Source: Phycisphaerae bacterium (lineage in GTDB: Bacteria > Planctomycetota > Phycisphaerae > Sedimentisphaerales > Anaerohalosphaeraceae). Taken from it: a stretch of DNA of 36,736 nucleotides. A model generated the notes under the pieces. The model did not search any database. It worked only from the letters and a program-made list of their open reading frames with translations, and was not told the DNA's origin. Location of the stretch: positions 1 through 36,736 of the forward strand of contig JADHXS010000007.1 of assembly GCA_016782835.1 (NCBI GenBank), in the 5' to 3' direction. Shown in pieces: positions 1-8,438 of this stretch (positions are counted from its first letter, which is position 1; each line of letters opens with the position of its first letter). A program made the position numbers and the translations under genes.

Positions 1-2
1 TC

Positions 3-68
3 CGCCTTCCCCCATTTGTTGGACCCACCGGCGTCGATTCGAAGCATTATCCGGAAAACCCGCGATGA
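3..68 (+). CDS. possible C-terminal end of an upstream gene (partial)
   Basis: The third forward frame is open from the window edge to a TGA at 66-68 and would encode about 21 residues ending in HYPENPR. It is placed here only because the stop falls exactly on the left arm of a terminator-like hairpin, as expected for the end of a real gene. The other two forward frames are also open for a while, so the reading frame is not certain. No family can be recognised from so few residues. Confidence 0.25.
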   Translation, partial: RLPPFVGPTGVDSKHYPENPR

Positions 69-92
69 AAAAAAGAACGAATCGCTTTTTTT
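62..92 (+). terminator. rho-independent terminator
   Basis: GCGAT (62-66) pairs with ATCGC (81-85) and is followed at once by seven T residues (86-92). The A-rich loop gives a short stem, but the T tract is strong. It would end a transcript entering from the left edge and separates that gene from the trehalose genes. Confidence 0.55.
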
Positions 93-239
93 AAGAAAAT
101 CTTTTCATAACGTTTCATGTATCCTTTTATTTTTGCTGAATTCTGTTAAAATATCCAGTGTTCTCAATTGAATCGCGTTGAATTTCTTATACAATCCACG
201 CGAAGATGGAGTCCTGTAGAGAAAGGAATGAGATTGTCT

Positions 240-2444
240 ATGCCAAAACTTGTCATTGTTTCCAATCGTCTGCCGGTCACCATCACCCAACTGGACGAAC
301 AAAACCTATCGGTACAACCGAGTGTCGGGGGAGTTGCCACAGGAATTGCCTCACTGGACCGACCGGAAAAAACCCTTTGGTTCGGATGGCCGGGAATTTC
401 AAACGACAAAATTATTCCGAAAACAAAAACCACAATTCTTGCCAAATTAAAAGAAATCGACTGCAGTCCGGTCTTTCTGGATGCGCAGGATATCCGGGAT
501 TTCTACTATGGATTCAGCAATCGAACGATATGGCCGTTATTTCATTATTTCTCACATTATGCGGTTTTCAAACCGCAATTTTGGGACCGCTATGTGAAAG
601 TCAATGAGACCTTTTGCAAAGCAATCCTGAAAAACATCCATCACGACGATAAGATATGGATTCATGATTATCAACTCCTGCTGCTGCCGAAAATGCTCCG
701 TGAGCATTTGCCGAAGGCCCAAATCGGCTTCTTTCTGCACATCCCGTTCCCATCGTTTGAACTGCTTCGCTTGCTGCCGTGGCGAAAAGAGCTGCTCGAC
801 GGAATGCTGGGCGCCGATTTAGTGGGATTTCACGAATATGACTACGTACGCCATTTCCTGAGCAGCGTTTATCGTATCCGGGGGCTTGAAAATCACTATA
901 ACCAGATTTCAATCGGAGAGCGGCTGGTCCGCGTCGATGCGTTCCCGATGGGAATCGATTACGATAAATTCTGCAACAGCCATGAAAACCCGGCCGTAGT
1001 GAAAGAAATCGATAAAATGCGGTATCGCATCTCCAGCCGGGAAAAAGTGATTATTTCCGTGGATCGGTTGGACTATACAAAAGGCATTTTAAATCGTCTC
1101 GAAGCTTTCGAACTTTTCCTGGAACGTTACCCGCGCTATCACGGCAAAGTCACGTTGATTGTCGTTGCCGTGCCGTCCCGCATCAAAGTCAGCCAATACA
1201 ATCAACTCAAGGAACAGACCGAAAAGCTCATCGGCCGCATTAACGGCCAATACAGTACGATCAACTGGACGCCCATCTCTTATTTATATCGCTGTCTGGA
1301 TTTTGAACAACTCACCGCTCTGTATAACGTCGCAGACGTCGCACTCATCACCCCGCTTCGCGACGGCATGAACCTGATTGCTAAAGAATTTGTCGCCTGC
1401 CAGCAAAGCAAAAAACATCAGGGCATTTTAATTTTAAGCGAGATGGCCGGAGCCGCCAGTGAGTTGGCAGAGGGCATCATCGTCAATCCTTATGACACCG
1501 AAAACATTGTACAGGCGCTGTTGCAATCGCTTAAGATGACCCACGAGGACAAACAGCGGCGCAACCAGGCCATGCAGGACCGCCTGTGCCGGTACACCAT
1601 CGGACGGTGGGCCGGTGACTTCCTTGATATGCTGGACCATGTACACCAAAATCAGGAAGAACTCAGCACACGAAAGCTTTCCAGAAAACTCCGGCAAGCC
1701 ATTTGTTCAAAATATAAACACGCAAAGAAACGATTGATTTTGCTGGATTATGACGGAACACTGGTTCATTTTCATCCACAGCCGCAGCAGGCCCGGCCCG
1801 ATCCGGAACTGATGGACATTTTAACCGGCCTGTCTGAAACTCCGGGCAACGAAGTCGTGATTATCAGCGGACGCGACCGTAAAACCTTAACAAAATGGCT
1901 GGGAAAACTGAACCTCCATTTAATTGCCGAACACGGGGCCTTTGTACGCCAAAAAGGCGGAAGGTGGAAGAGCCCCAACCCCATGGACGATGAGTGGAAA
2001 AAGATCATTCACCCGATCATGGACCTTTATGTGGATCGAACCCCCCGTTCCTTTGTCGAGGAAAAAAATTATTCACTGGTCTGGCACTGTCGAAAAAGCG
2101 AACCCGGGCTGGCTCAGCTTCGTACACAGGAACTTAAGAATGCGCTGGTCATGCTGATGACCAATCTGAACATCGGCATTTTCGAGGGACACAAGATACT
2201 GGAAGTAAAACACCTGTCCGCTAACAAGGGAACAGCAGTGAGTAACTGGCTCAATCACACCGACTGGGATTTTGTGCTGGTCGCCGGCGATGATTATACC
2301 GATGAAGATATGTTCAATGTTGTCGATGAGAAGGCGCTCACGATTCATATCGGACACGGTCCGTCCAAGGCGATGTATCATACGCCGGATGTGAAGTCGT
2401 TCAGGGAATTCCTGAATGAATTACAGAAAGCCGGCGGCAAATAA
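240..2444 (+). CDS. bifunctional trehalose-6-phosphate synthase/phosphatase (OtsA-OtsB fusion)
   Basis: Makes trehalose 6-phosphate from UDP-glucose and glucose 6-phosphate, then dephosphorylates it to trehalose in the cytoplasm. With the chosen start the protein has 734 residues. The first ~475 are a GT20 synthase: VIVSNRLPV at the N-terminus, WIHDYQLLLLP, FFLHIPFPS, GADLVGFHEYDY, VDRLDYTKG and LRDGMNLIAKEF are all present. The last ~240 are a HAD phosphatase with LLDYDGT (aspartates near 502), IISGRD, and GDDYTDEDMF near 682. The frame is open from 168, but the family normally begins at LVIVSNRLP, and AGAAAGGA at 220-227 lies upstream of ATG 240; ATG 228 is the alternative. Both halves keep their catalytic motifs, so the fusion should be active at both steps. 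The GH15 gene follows after 35 bases, so the two are probably co-transcribed. No convincing promoter was found upstream. Confidence 0.95.
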   Translation: MPKLVIVSNRLPVTITQLDEQNLSVQPSVGGVATGIASLDRPEKTLWFGWPGISNDKIIPKTKTTILAKLKEIDCSPVFLDAQDIRDFYYGFSNRTIWPLFHYFSHYAVFKPQFWDRYVKVNETFCKAILKNIHHDDKIWIHDYQLLLLPKMLREHLPKAQIGFFLHIPFPSFELLRLLPWRKELLDGMLGADLVGFHEYDYVRHFLSSVYRIRGLENHYNQISIGERLVRVDAFPMGIDYDKFCNSHENPAVVKEIDKMRYRISSREKVIISVDRLDYTKGILNRLEAFELFLERYPRYHGKVTLIVVAVPSRIKVSQYNQLKEQTEKLIGRINGQYSTINWTPISYLYRCLDFEQLTALYNVADVALITPLRDGMNLIAKEFVACQQSKKHQGILILSEMAGAASELAEGIIVNPYDTENIVQALLQSLKMTHEDKQRRNQAMQDRLCRYTIGRWAGDFLDMLDHVHQNQEELSTRKLSRKLRQAICSKYKHAKKRLILLDYDGTLVHFHPQPQQARPDPELMDILTGLSETPGNEVVIISGRDRKTLTKWLGKLNLHLIAEHGAFVRQKGGRWKSPNPMDDEWKKIIHPIMDLYVDRTPRSFVEEKNYSLVWHCRKSEPGLAQLRTQELKNALVMLMTNLNIGIFEGHKILEVKHLSANKGTAVSNWLNHTDWDFVLVAGDDYTDEDMFNVVDEKALTIHIGHGPSKAMYHTPDVKSFREFLNELQKAGGK

Positions 2445-2479
2445 GGATAACAACTATTAAAAATTGAGACGTATTTGCT

Positions 2480-4288
2480 ATGACAAAGAATTTAAACTAC
2501 GGGATTATCGGAAATTGTAAAAGCGCCGCGCTGATCGACGAAACGGGGAGTATTGACTGGTGCTGTTTGCCGGACTTTGACTCCTCTTCGGTCTTTGCCC
2601 GCCTTTTGGATACTGAAAACGGCGGTTCTTTTTCCATCGAATCGGAAGGCGCATACTCCGTCCGCCAGGCCTATATAGAAAAAACAAATATCCTGGTGAC
2701 GGCCTTCTCAAATGAGCAGCATGCATTTGAAATCATCGATTTTATGCCTCGCTATAAAGCCGAGGATGGCATGTATCACTGCCCCCCTGATATTATCCGT
2801 TATCTCAGGGTCGTCAAAGGCCGCCCGACCCTTCGCATCCATTACCAACCCCGTCCGGCCTATGCGCAAAATCCCGTTCGCTGTGAAACAACTGATGCGT
2901 TCATCAAACACATGACCACCAGAGGCGCCTATGAATCGGTCTATTTATATACCAATCTGCCCTTTGACAAAGTCATACAGTCCCAGTCCGTTCAACTCGA
3001 AAACGATTGCTTTCTGCTTCTCAGTTATAACCAAAAACTCTTTACGCCCGACATGAACTGGGTACAACTGGAATTTGAGCGGACAAAAGTGTACTGGATG
3101 GGATGGGTGGCCAAAACAAAAGTTCTGACAACCTATCAAAAAGAAGTCGAACGCAGTTCGCTCGTCCTGAAATTGCTGGCCTATCAGAAAAGCGGGGCCA
3201 TTCTTGCCGCCGTTACCACCAGCCTGCCGGAAACCATCGGTGAAGTTCGTAATTGGGATTATCGGTATTGCTGGCTCAGAGACGCCTCCATGACCATCAG
3301 CATTTTATCCAAACTCGGTCATTACAATGTGGCCTCACGTTTTCTGCAGTTCATTCTCGACATCATCCCGTATAAGGATGAAGAAATCCAGATCATGTAT
3401 CCCATCAATCGCCGCCGTCGCCTTACCGAAAGAGAACTGCCCTGGCTGGCGGGCTATGAAAATTCCAGACCGGTCCGGATCGGGAACGCCGCCGTCAAAC
3501 AAAAACAAAATGACATTTTCGGCATCGTGCTGGATGCGCTCTATCAAAGCCTGGTGATCTTTCACGAAATTCTCAATAACAAAGAGGACTTGTGGACCGT
3601 GGTGCGAACGCTCGCTCGCCACATTGAAAGCAACTGGAAAAACCTGGATTCGAGTATCTGGGAATTCAGAACGGAGCGAAAGCATTTCACGTTTTCAAAA
3701 ATCGTTTGTTGGGTCGGCATGGATCGGGCCGCCCGCATTGCTTCTTTCTTCGGAAAACAAACAGACGCAATGGTGTACATGAAACTGCGCGACCGTATCA
3801 AATCCGATATTCTAAAAAAAGGATGTCACCCGCAGACCAATGCCCTGACCCAATTTTACGGCGGCGAATCAATGGACGCGGCCAATCTGCTGGCGCAACA
3901 GTACAGATTCTTATCCCCGACCGACCCTATCTATACAAATACCGTTTTACAAACCGTCGAACGACTTTGCAAAGACGGCCTGATGTATCGCTACAAAACA
4001 GCAGACGACTTTGGCGTTCCCAAGTCGTCCTTTACGACGTGTACCTTTTGGGCAATTAAAAGCCTTTATCAAATTGGTCAAAAACAACGCGCCCTTGAGA
4101 TGTTTGAACAGGTCCTCAGCTATAGCAATCATTTGGGCTTATTCAGTGAAGACATCGACTTTGAAACCAAGCGGCTGCTGGGAAATTTCCCGCAGGGCTA
4201 TTCCCATATTTCGCTGATCGATACCGCCATCACACTTTCCGGCAGCCCCGAGTGGCTTGAGCAGAATGAATTTTTCCTGCCGGGATAA
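2480..4288 (+). CDS. glycoside hydrolase family 15 protein (glucoamylase or trehalase type)
   Basis: 602 residues with the usual layout of bacterial GH15 enzymes: an N-terminal beta-rich domain starting YGIIGNCKSAALIDETGSID and a C-terminal (alpha/alpha)6 barrel. Barrel motifs are NWDYRYCWLRDASM, LPWLAGYENSRPVRIGNAA, WEFRTERKHFTFSK and GNFPQGYSHISLID. By comparison with characterised GH15 enzymes the general acid should be Glu395 (in SSIWEFR) and the base Glu557 (in GLFSEDID). There is no signal peptide, so it acts in the cytoplasm. GH15 includes glucoamylases, dextranases and inverting trehalases. The position directly after the trehalose synthase fusion favours a trehalose-related role, either recycling or a futile-cycle partner, but sequence alone does not settle the substrate. 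Confidence 0.9.
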   Translation: MTKNLNYGIIGNCKSAALIDETGSIDWCCLPDFDSSSVFARLLDTENGGSFSIESEGAYSVRQAYIEKTNILVTAFSNEQHAFEIIDFMPRYKAEDGMYHCPPDIIRYLRVVKGRPTLRIHYQPRPAYAQNPVRCETTDAFIKHMTTRGAYESVYLYTNLPFDKVIQSQSVQLENDCFLLLSYNQKLFTPDMNWVQLEFERTKVYWMGWVAKTKVLTTYQKEVERSSLVLKLLAYQKSGAILAAVTTSLPETIGEVRNWDYRYCWLRDASMTISILSKLGHYNVASRFLQFILDIIPYKDEEIQIMYPINRRRRLTERELPWLAGYENSRPVRIGNAAVKQKQNDIFGIVLDALYQSLVIFHEILNNKEDLWTVVRTLARHIESNWKNLDSSIWEFRTERKHFTFSKIVCWVGMDRAARIASFFGKQTDAMVYMKLRDRIKSDILKKGCHPQTNALTQFYGGESMDAANLLAQQYRFLSPTDPIYTNTVLQTVERLCKDGLMYRYKTADDFGVPKSSFTTCTFWAIKSLYQIGQKQRALEMFEQVLSYSNHLGLFSEDIDFETKRLLGNFPQGYSHISLIDTAITLSGSPEWLEQNEFFLPG

Positions 4289-4331
4289 ATATTCTAACAA
4301 CGTTTTAGAAAACCTGTCAGTCTCAGTTGTC

Positions 4332-4359
4332 ATTCCCGCGAAGGCAGGAATCCAGCGGG
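4332..4359. repeat. dispersed palindrome, CATTCCCGCG...GGAATCCAGCG type
   Basis: ATTCCCGC and GCAGGAAT surround a GAAG loop (one mismatch in the stem), with the tail TCCAGCG. Close relatives lie at 6864-6892 and 11996-12045. It sits between the ends of the GH15 gene and the larA-like gene, where it could act as a shared terminator or transcript stabiliser. Confidence 0.7.
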
Positions 4360-4381
4360 TAGGATAGATTTTATAGTAATT

Positions 4382-5671
4382 TTATGATCCTCGACGCAGC
4401 AGAAGCTTATTCGCCCCGTCAACAATGAGAATTTTCTCCTGCGGATTCTGACGAAGCCACTCATCGATAGCGACTTGCGGGTCAGGACAGTACATCATGT
4501 GCATCTGTTCAACTTCGGACGCATCGATTTGAGAATACAGCCGCAATCGATTTAGTCGTCGTATCAAACGGGAAAAACGCCACGGCTTGTGACTGAACAG
4601 TTGATATTCTTTCTGGTCACAGGCTTCTATCTCTTCCAGCGGGCAAATGAGCTTGTCGTAAAACTGTTTCTTCGTCCGCAGGCTTCCAACTCCGTTAGGA
4701 CAAGCCGACAAAAATAATATTTCACCGCCATCGGCCACAACCCCGGCGGTTAGCTCCAGTGCCCGTTGAGCAATATAGAGATCGACATCATTGGGCAGCC
4801 CGCCGGGCGAGACGATCATTTTCCGCACCGGTTCAACGGAAAAACAATTCCACTCGTCAGCTTTCAAAAATGCCTGTGCGGTGACCTGCCGGGCCAAACC
4901 AAAATCGACCCATTGAATCCGGCCTTCGCTGCTTAGCGTGACAATGGCCCAGACCGGGTGATTCTGCACGATAGCAGTCATGGCTTCACATTGGTCCTGT
5001 GCAAGAGGATTATTCCGCAGCGCCGGGTCGGGATGCCACGGATGAACGCCGGCACACGAACGGTCGTCCATCGTCCAGCTATGATTCTGCTGAGTCGTTT
5101 TAAAAGCACATAACCCGGGGACAAAATTTTTGACCGGATTCGAATAGCCCGCAAAATAATGATGCTTCACGTCCGAAAGAGCCAGAAACACCGCCGGTTC
5201 CTGCAAACGGGCATGATAAAAAATCTTAGTCACCCGCCGGGTCGTTCCTGCCGATATAAAATCACTTTCCCGGCAGTCGTGCGAAATAATGTCATACGCC
5301 CCAATGGCAGCTTTCTTTGCCTCTGTTTGAATCCGGTCAATGATTTTCTGATTCTCCGGTGTGTCCCCGTTGTGTGTACCTGTGCAAATAAAGAAAATGA
5401 TTTTCTGCGCATTCGTAAACAATGGAAACAACGGCGGAAAAATAGCGTCTAACGGCAAATCCCGTGTCCCATCCGGCAGCAAAACCCCCACCGCCTGCCC
5501 GCGTATGTTTTCAGAAAACTCGGACACCGTTTCAGCAATCGCCCGCTTTACAATATCCGCATTGCTTTGACCGGATACACCCACATGTCGCGGACGAATG
5601 ACCTGGGCAATGTTTTCCTGCGGGATTTGAACAACTACCTGACCGGCGCCATAATGAAGCCCAATATCCAT
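4382..5671 (-). CDS. larA: LarA-family nickel-pincer 2-hydroxyacid racemase (lactate racemase-like)
   Basis: 429 residues, full length for the LarA (DUF2088) family. Lactate racemase interconverts D- and L-lactate with a nickel-pincer cofactor made by LarB, LarC and LarE. The residues known from Lactobacillus plantarum LarA can be matched by order and spacing: His100 (in CTGTHNGD; first acid/base), His171 (in DVKHHYFAGY; second acid/base), Lys181 (in NPVKNFVPG; covalent cofactor lysine) and His197 (in TTQQNHSW; nickel ligand). The 10- and 16-residue spacings between the last three equal those in LarA. The start codon lies 20 bases after the mraY stop, so it ends the mur transcript. LarA relatives act on several 2-hydroxyacids, so lactate is likely but not proven. 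No larBCE genes are in the window. Confidence 0.85.
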   Translation of the reverse strand: MDIGLHYGAGQVVVQIPQENIAQVIRPRHVGVSGQSNADIVKRAIAETVSEFSENIRGQAVGVLLPDGTRDLPLDAIFPPLFPLFTNAQKIIFFICTGTHNGDTPENQKIIDRIQTEAKKAAIGAYDIISHDCRESDFISAGTTRRVTKIFYHARLQEPAVFLALSDVKHHYFAGYSNPVKNFVPGLCAFKTTQQNHSWTMDDRSCAGVHPWHPDPALRNNPLAQDQCEAMTAIVQNHPVWAIVTLSSEGRIQWVDFGLARQVTAQAFLKADEWNCFSVEPVRKMIVSPGGLPNDVDLYIAQRALELTAGVVADGGEILFLSACPNGVGSLRTKKQFYDKLICPLEEIEACDQKEYQLFSHKPWRFSRLIRRLNRLRLYSQIDASEVEQMHMMYCPDPQVAIDEWLRQNPQEKILIVDGANKLLLRRGS

Positions 5672-5691
5672 CTTTCAACTACTTTCTTTCA

Positions 5692-6831
5692 TTAACGCAG
5701 CTTCAACGTGGCCAGCGCCAGCACGGCAAAGGCGATGGCCAGCAACCAAAACCGGACCACGACTTGCGGCTCCGACCAGCCGGCCAGATGAAAATGATGA
5801 TGAATCGGGGCGCAGCGAAAAATGCGTTTGCCGCCGGTGTATTTAAAATAGAACACCTGCAGAATCACACTGAACAGTTCCATCATAAACACGCCGCCGA
5901 TGACAAACAGCAGAATTTCGTTACGCGTTACGATCGCGCCGTATCCCATCGCCGCCCCCAGCGGCAAAGACCCCACATCCCCCATAAAGACCTGCGCCGG
6001 ATGGCAGTTGTACCAAAGAAATCCCAAAATCGCGCCAGTAATCGACGCGTAAAAAATACACAACTCCCCGGACTGCGGAATATGCGGCAAAAGCAAATAG
6101 CTGGCCCAGCTTACCCGCACCGTACGCGACATAGACTCCGAGGCAATGTAACACAACACCACCAGCACACTCGACATAATCCCCAGACACCCCGAAGCCA
6201 ATCCATCCATCCCGTCCGTCAGGTTGACGGCGTTGCTCGTACTCGAAATATACAAAACCGACATGATCACAAATACCCAGGTCGCCAGCGGAATGCCGTG
6301 CTTATAAAACGGCAGCCAGAACATTTTGGCATCCTCAAGCTCATGAAAGTCGGACCGCAAAAAGAGTGCTATCAGAACCGCCCCCCCAAATTGAAAGATA
6401 AGCTTTTCCCATGGCTTAAGCCCGTCCCGGCTGCGATGACGAATCTTGCTGGTTAATTTGAGCCAGTCATCAGCCGCCCCGATCCCCCCAAACCAAATCA
6501 CAATAAAAATGGCCTTATGAACAAACGGATTGTCCAGTCGTGCCCACAGAAAGGTACCGGCCAATACCGCGACCAAAATAATGATTCCCCCCATGGTTGG
6601 TGTATTGGCACGTTCACGCATCAATTCATTCAGTGCGGCATGATGAAACTCCGGCCGGTCACCAATCTTCATCCGCATCAACCAGCGAATTACCTTCGGT
6701 GCCAGAAATAATGCAACGGCCAAACTCGTCAGCGCTGCCATCACCGCTCGAAACAGGACATCTTCATACGCATAAAAACCGATCTTATGCGTGAACCCTT
6801 CCCGAAACCAATCTAGCAGATGATAGATCAA
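5692..6831 (-). CDS. mraY: phospho-N-acetylmuramoyl-pentapeptide-transferase MraY
   Basis: Transfers phospho-MurNAc-pentapeptide from UDP to undecaprenyl phosphate, making lipid I at the inner membrane. 379 residues with about ten hydrophobic helices. Family signatures: NTPTMGG, GGIGAADDWLK (first aspartates), NAVNLTDGMDGLASG, FMGDVGSLPLGAAMGYGA and the PIHHHFHLAGW loop. The start is TTG at 6831-6829: an in-frame TAA lies two codons upstream, the next ATG would cut off the first helix, and the N-terminus from TTG aligns with the E. coli protein. GGAG at 6841-6838, six bases before the TTG, supports this. It follows murF by 76 bases holding a palindromic repeat. Confidence 0.95.
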   Translation of the reverse strand: MIYHLLDWFREGFTHKIGFYAYEDVLFRAVMAALTSLAVALFLAPKVIRWLMRMKIGDRPEFHHAALNELMRERANTPTMGGIIILVAVLAGTFLWARLDNPFVHKAIFIVIWFGGIGAADDWLKLTSKIRHRSRDGLKPWEKLIFQFGGAVLIALFLRSDFHELEDAKMFWLPFYKHGIPLATWVFVIMSVLYISSTSNAVNLTDGMDGLASGCLGIMSSVLVVLCYIASESMSRTVRVSWASYLLLPHIPQSGELCIFYASITGAILGFLWYNCHPAQVFMGDVGSLPLGAAMGYGAIVTRNEILLFVIGGVFMMELFSVILQVFYFKYTGGKRIFRCAPIHHHFHLAGWSEPQVVVRFWLLAIAFAVLALATLKLR

Positions 6832-6837
6832 TGCTTA

Positions 6838-6841
6838 CTCC
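6838..6841 (-). promoter_or_regulatory. Shine-Dalgarno site for the TTG start of mraY
   Basis: GGAG on the minus strand, six bases from TTG 6831. Together with the stop codon just upstream in frame, it fixes a TTG start for mraY that an ATG-only search would miss. Confidence 0.7.
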
Positions 6842-6863
6842 GTTTTTTTGAAATCAAAGCAAT

Positions 6864-6892
6864 GTCATTCCCGCGAAAGCGGGAATCCAGCG
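6864..6892. repeat. dispersed palindrome, CATTCCCGCGAAAGCGGGAATCCAGCG type
   Basis: Perfect 8-bp stem ATTCCCGC/GCGGGAAT (6867-6886) with a GAAA loop, followed by CCAGCG. It is the best-preserved copy of the family also seen at 4332 and 12018. It lies between murF and mraY inside the mur transcript, so it would be transcribed and could tune downstream expression. Confidence 0.8.
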
Positions 6893-6907
6893 ATAGTGGA
6901 TTGTATT

Positions 6908-8293
6908 TTACACTTTACATTTTAATATAACTTCCACCGCTTTTTCCAGGCCCACTGCACGCGAACCTTTAACTAATACTATATCGTCAGGCTGAATGGA
7001 TTTATGCAGATTATTGCATAACAACTCTGTATTTTCGAACGTCTGAACCTGCATTGTCTCACAGTGCTGCAACGCTCCGGCCGCGGTGTTCTCTGCGAAC
7101 GGCCCGACACATAATAAAAGCTCTATACCTTCCTTAGCCGCTTTATGCCCAAGTTCAGTATGTAAAACCGCAGACTGCGAGCCCAATTCTTTCATTGTAC
7201 CGGCAATAAAAACAAGACGGCCCTTTTTATCCCTGCGAAATGTTTTTAGACACTCAAGCGCATTGGCCATTGAAGCCGGATTCGCATTATAACAATCATT
7301 AAGAATCGTTAACAAACCGACATGAAGAACTTCCAACCGCATCGAAACCGGTTTTAATCGACCGATAACATCAATATAGTCCGATAACGAAACCTTAAGG
7401 TCTTTGCAAACTGACCAAACGGTCAGAACATTCATCAGATTGGCCTTGCCCGCAAGCGGGACGTCAATGCGCTGTCCTTCGACCACAAGGGAGCTGTTGT
7501 TTCCATCTAACTGAAAATCTGTTCCGATAACATCACAGCTTTGATTCGTGCCAAACGTAATGATGCGTCCATCGAACATGGCTTTGGCCTTGACCGCCAA
7601 CTCCGACTGGTCACCATTCATATACAATGTGCCGTCTTGCTTGAGACCTTTGACAATAGAGACCTTTTCGTTCAACACATTCTCCAACGTCCGAAAACCT
7701 TCCAGATGAGCCGGCCCAACAAATGTGATCACCGCCGCATCCGGTTTTGACATGTCCGTCAACTCCGCGATTTCACCGGGACGGTTAGAACCTAATTCAA
7801 GCAAAAGCATCTCATCGTCCGGCTCGGCGGAAAGAATCGTCAGGGGCACACCGATGTTGTTATTAAAACTTTTCGGGGCCTGCCTGCATCGGCAAAATTC
7901 GCTCAATACCTGATACAACATCTGTCGGGTTGTCGTTTTACCCGCCGAACCGGTAATCGCAATGACTTTGGCGCTCAATTGCTGACGATACCACCCCGCA
8001 AGTTTTCCCAAGGCGTCAATCGTATTACCCGCAAGAATCATCCCCGCACCGCTTTCAGATGGCAAGTCCTCGATTTCATGTTCTAAAACAACGCACGAAG
8101 CCCCTTTTTCAATCGCAGTTCGGGCATAATCATGCCCGTCAAAATTCCCGCCCCGAATAGCAAAGAAAATATCCCCTTCCCGAATCGTCCGTGAATCAAT
8201 ACTGACACCGGTAACCGAAGATGCCCCATCCCCTATAAAAATTCGACCATTGATAACTTCTGCAATTTTTTCAACAACAATTGGTATCATCAT
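6908..8293 (-). CDS. murF: UDP-N-acetylmuramoyl-tripeptide--D-alanyl-D-alanine ligase MurF
   Basis: Adds the D-Ala-D-Ala (or analogous) dipeptide to UDP-MurNAc-tripeptide, the last cytoplasmic step of precursor assembly. With the start at 8293 the protein has 461 residues. ATP-binding loop ITGSAGKTT is at about 113-121; NNNIGVPLTIL, LELGSNRPGEI and NDCYNANPASM are typical of Mur ligases and of MurF. The frame is open to 8335, but those first 14 codons read through repeat-like sequence (TCATTCCGAG...), while ATG ATG ATA CCA at 8293 starts at the point where MurF homology begins. No strong ribosome site precedes it. The gene lies between murE and mraY, the classical dcw order. Confidence 0.93.
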   Translation of the reverse strand: MMIPIVVEKIAEVINGRIFIGDGASSVTGVSIDSRTIREGDIFFAIRGGNFDGHDYARTAIEKGASCVVLEHEIEDLPSESGAGMILAGNTIDALGKLAGWYRQQLSAKVIAITGSAGKTTTRQMLYQVLSEFCRCRQAPKSFNNNIGVPLTILSAEPDDEMLLLELGSNRPGEIAELTDMSKPDAAVITFVGPAHLEGFRTLENVLNEKVSIVKGLKQDGTLYMNGDQSELAVKAKAMFDGRIITFGTNQSCDVIGTDFQLDGNNSSLVVEGQRIDVPLAGKANLMNVLTVWSVCKDLKVSLSDYIDVIGRLKPVSMRLEVLHVGLLTILNDCYNANPASMANALECLKTFRRDKKGRLVFIAGTMKELGSQSAVLHTELGHKAAKEGIELLLCVGPFAENTAAGALQHCETMQVQTFENTELLCNNLHKSIQPDDIVLVKGSRAVGLEKAVEVILKCKV

Positions 8294-8341
8294 TATCTCA
8301 TTCCGGTCGTCAACTTCGTCATTCCGAGCACCCAACCTGTC

Positions 8342-8400
8342 ATTCCGAATCCCGATTTATCGGGATTCGGAATCTATTAAAATAGTCTCGCCGAAGGCGA
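8342..8400. repeat. palindrome cluster between murE and murF
   Basis: A perfect 15-bp inverted repeat, ATTCCGAATCCCGAT (8342-8356) and ATCGGGATTCGGAAT (8359-8373), with a two-base gap, is followed by TCGCC-GAA-GGCGA (8388-8400). The GAA-loop hairpin recurs at 32111-32125. The cluster lies in the 145-base gap between murE and murF and would form a strong hairpin in the mRNA. Just beyond it is a short tandem of ACATTTTGCTTTTT (8413-8440) overlapping the murE stop. Confidence 0.75.
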
Positions 8401-8438
8401 ATCCTTAATTTTACATTTTGCTTTTTACATTTTGCTTT

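Noticed and set aside
5764-6456. 230-codon plus-strand frame
   Set aside because: Antisense to mraY; very rich in Arg, Gln, His and Asn, as expected from reversed codons, and without any domain.
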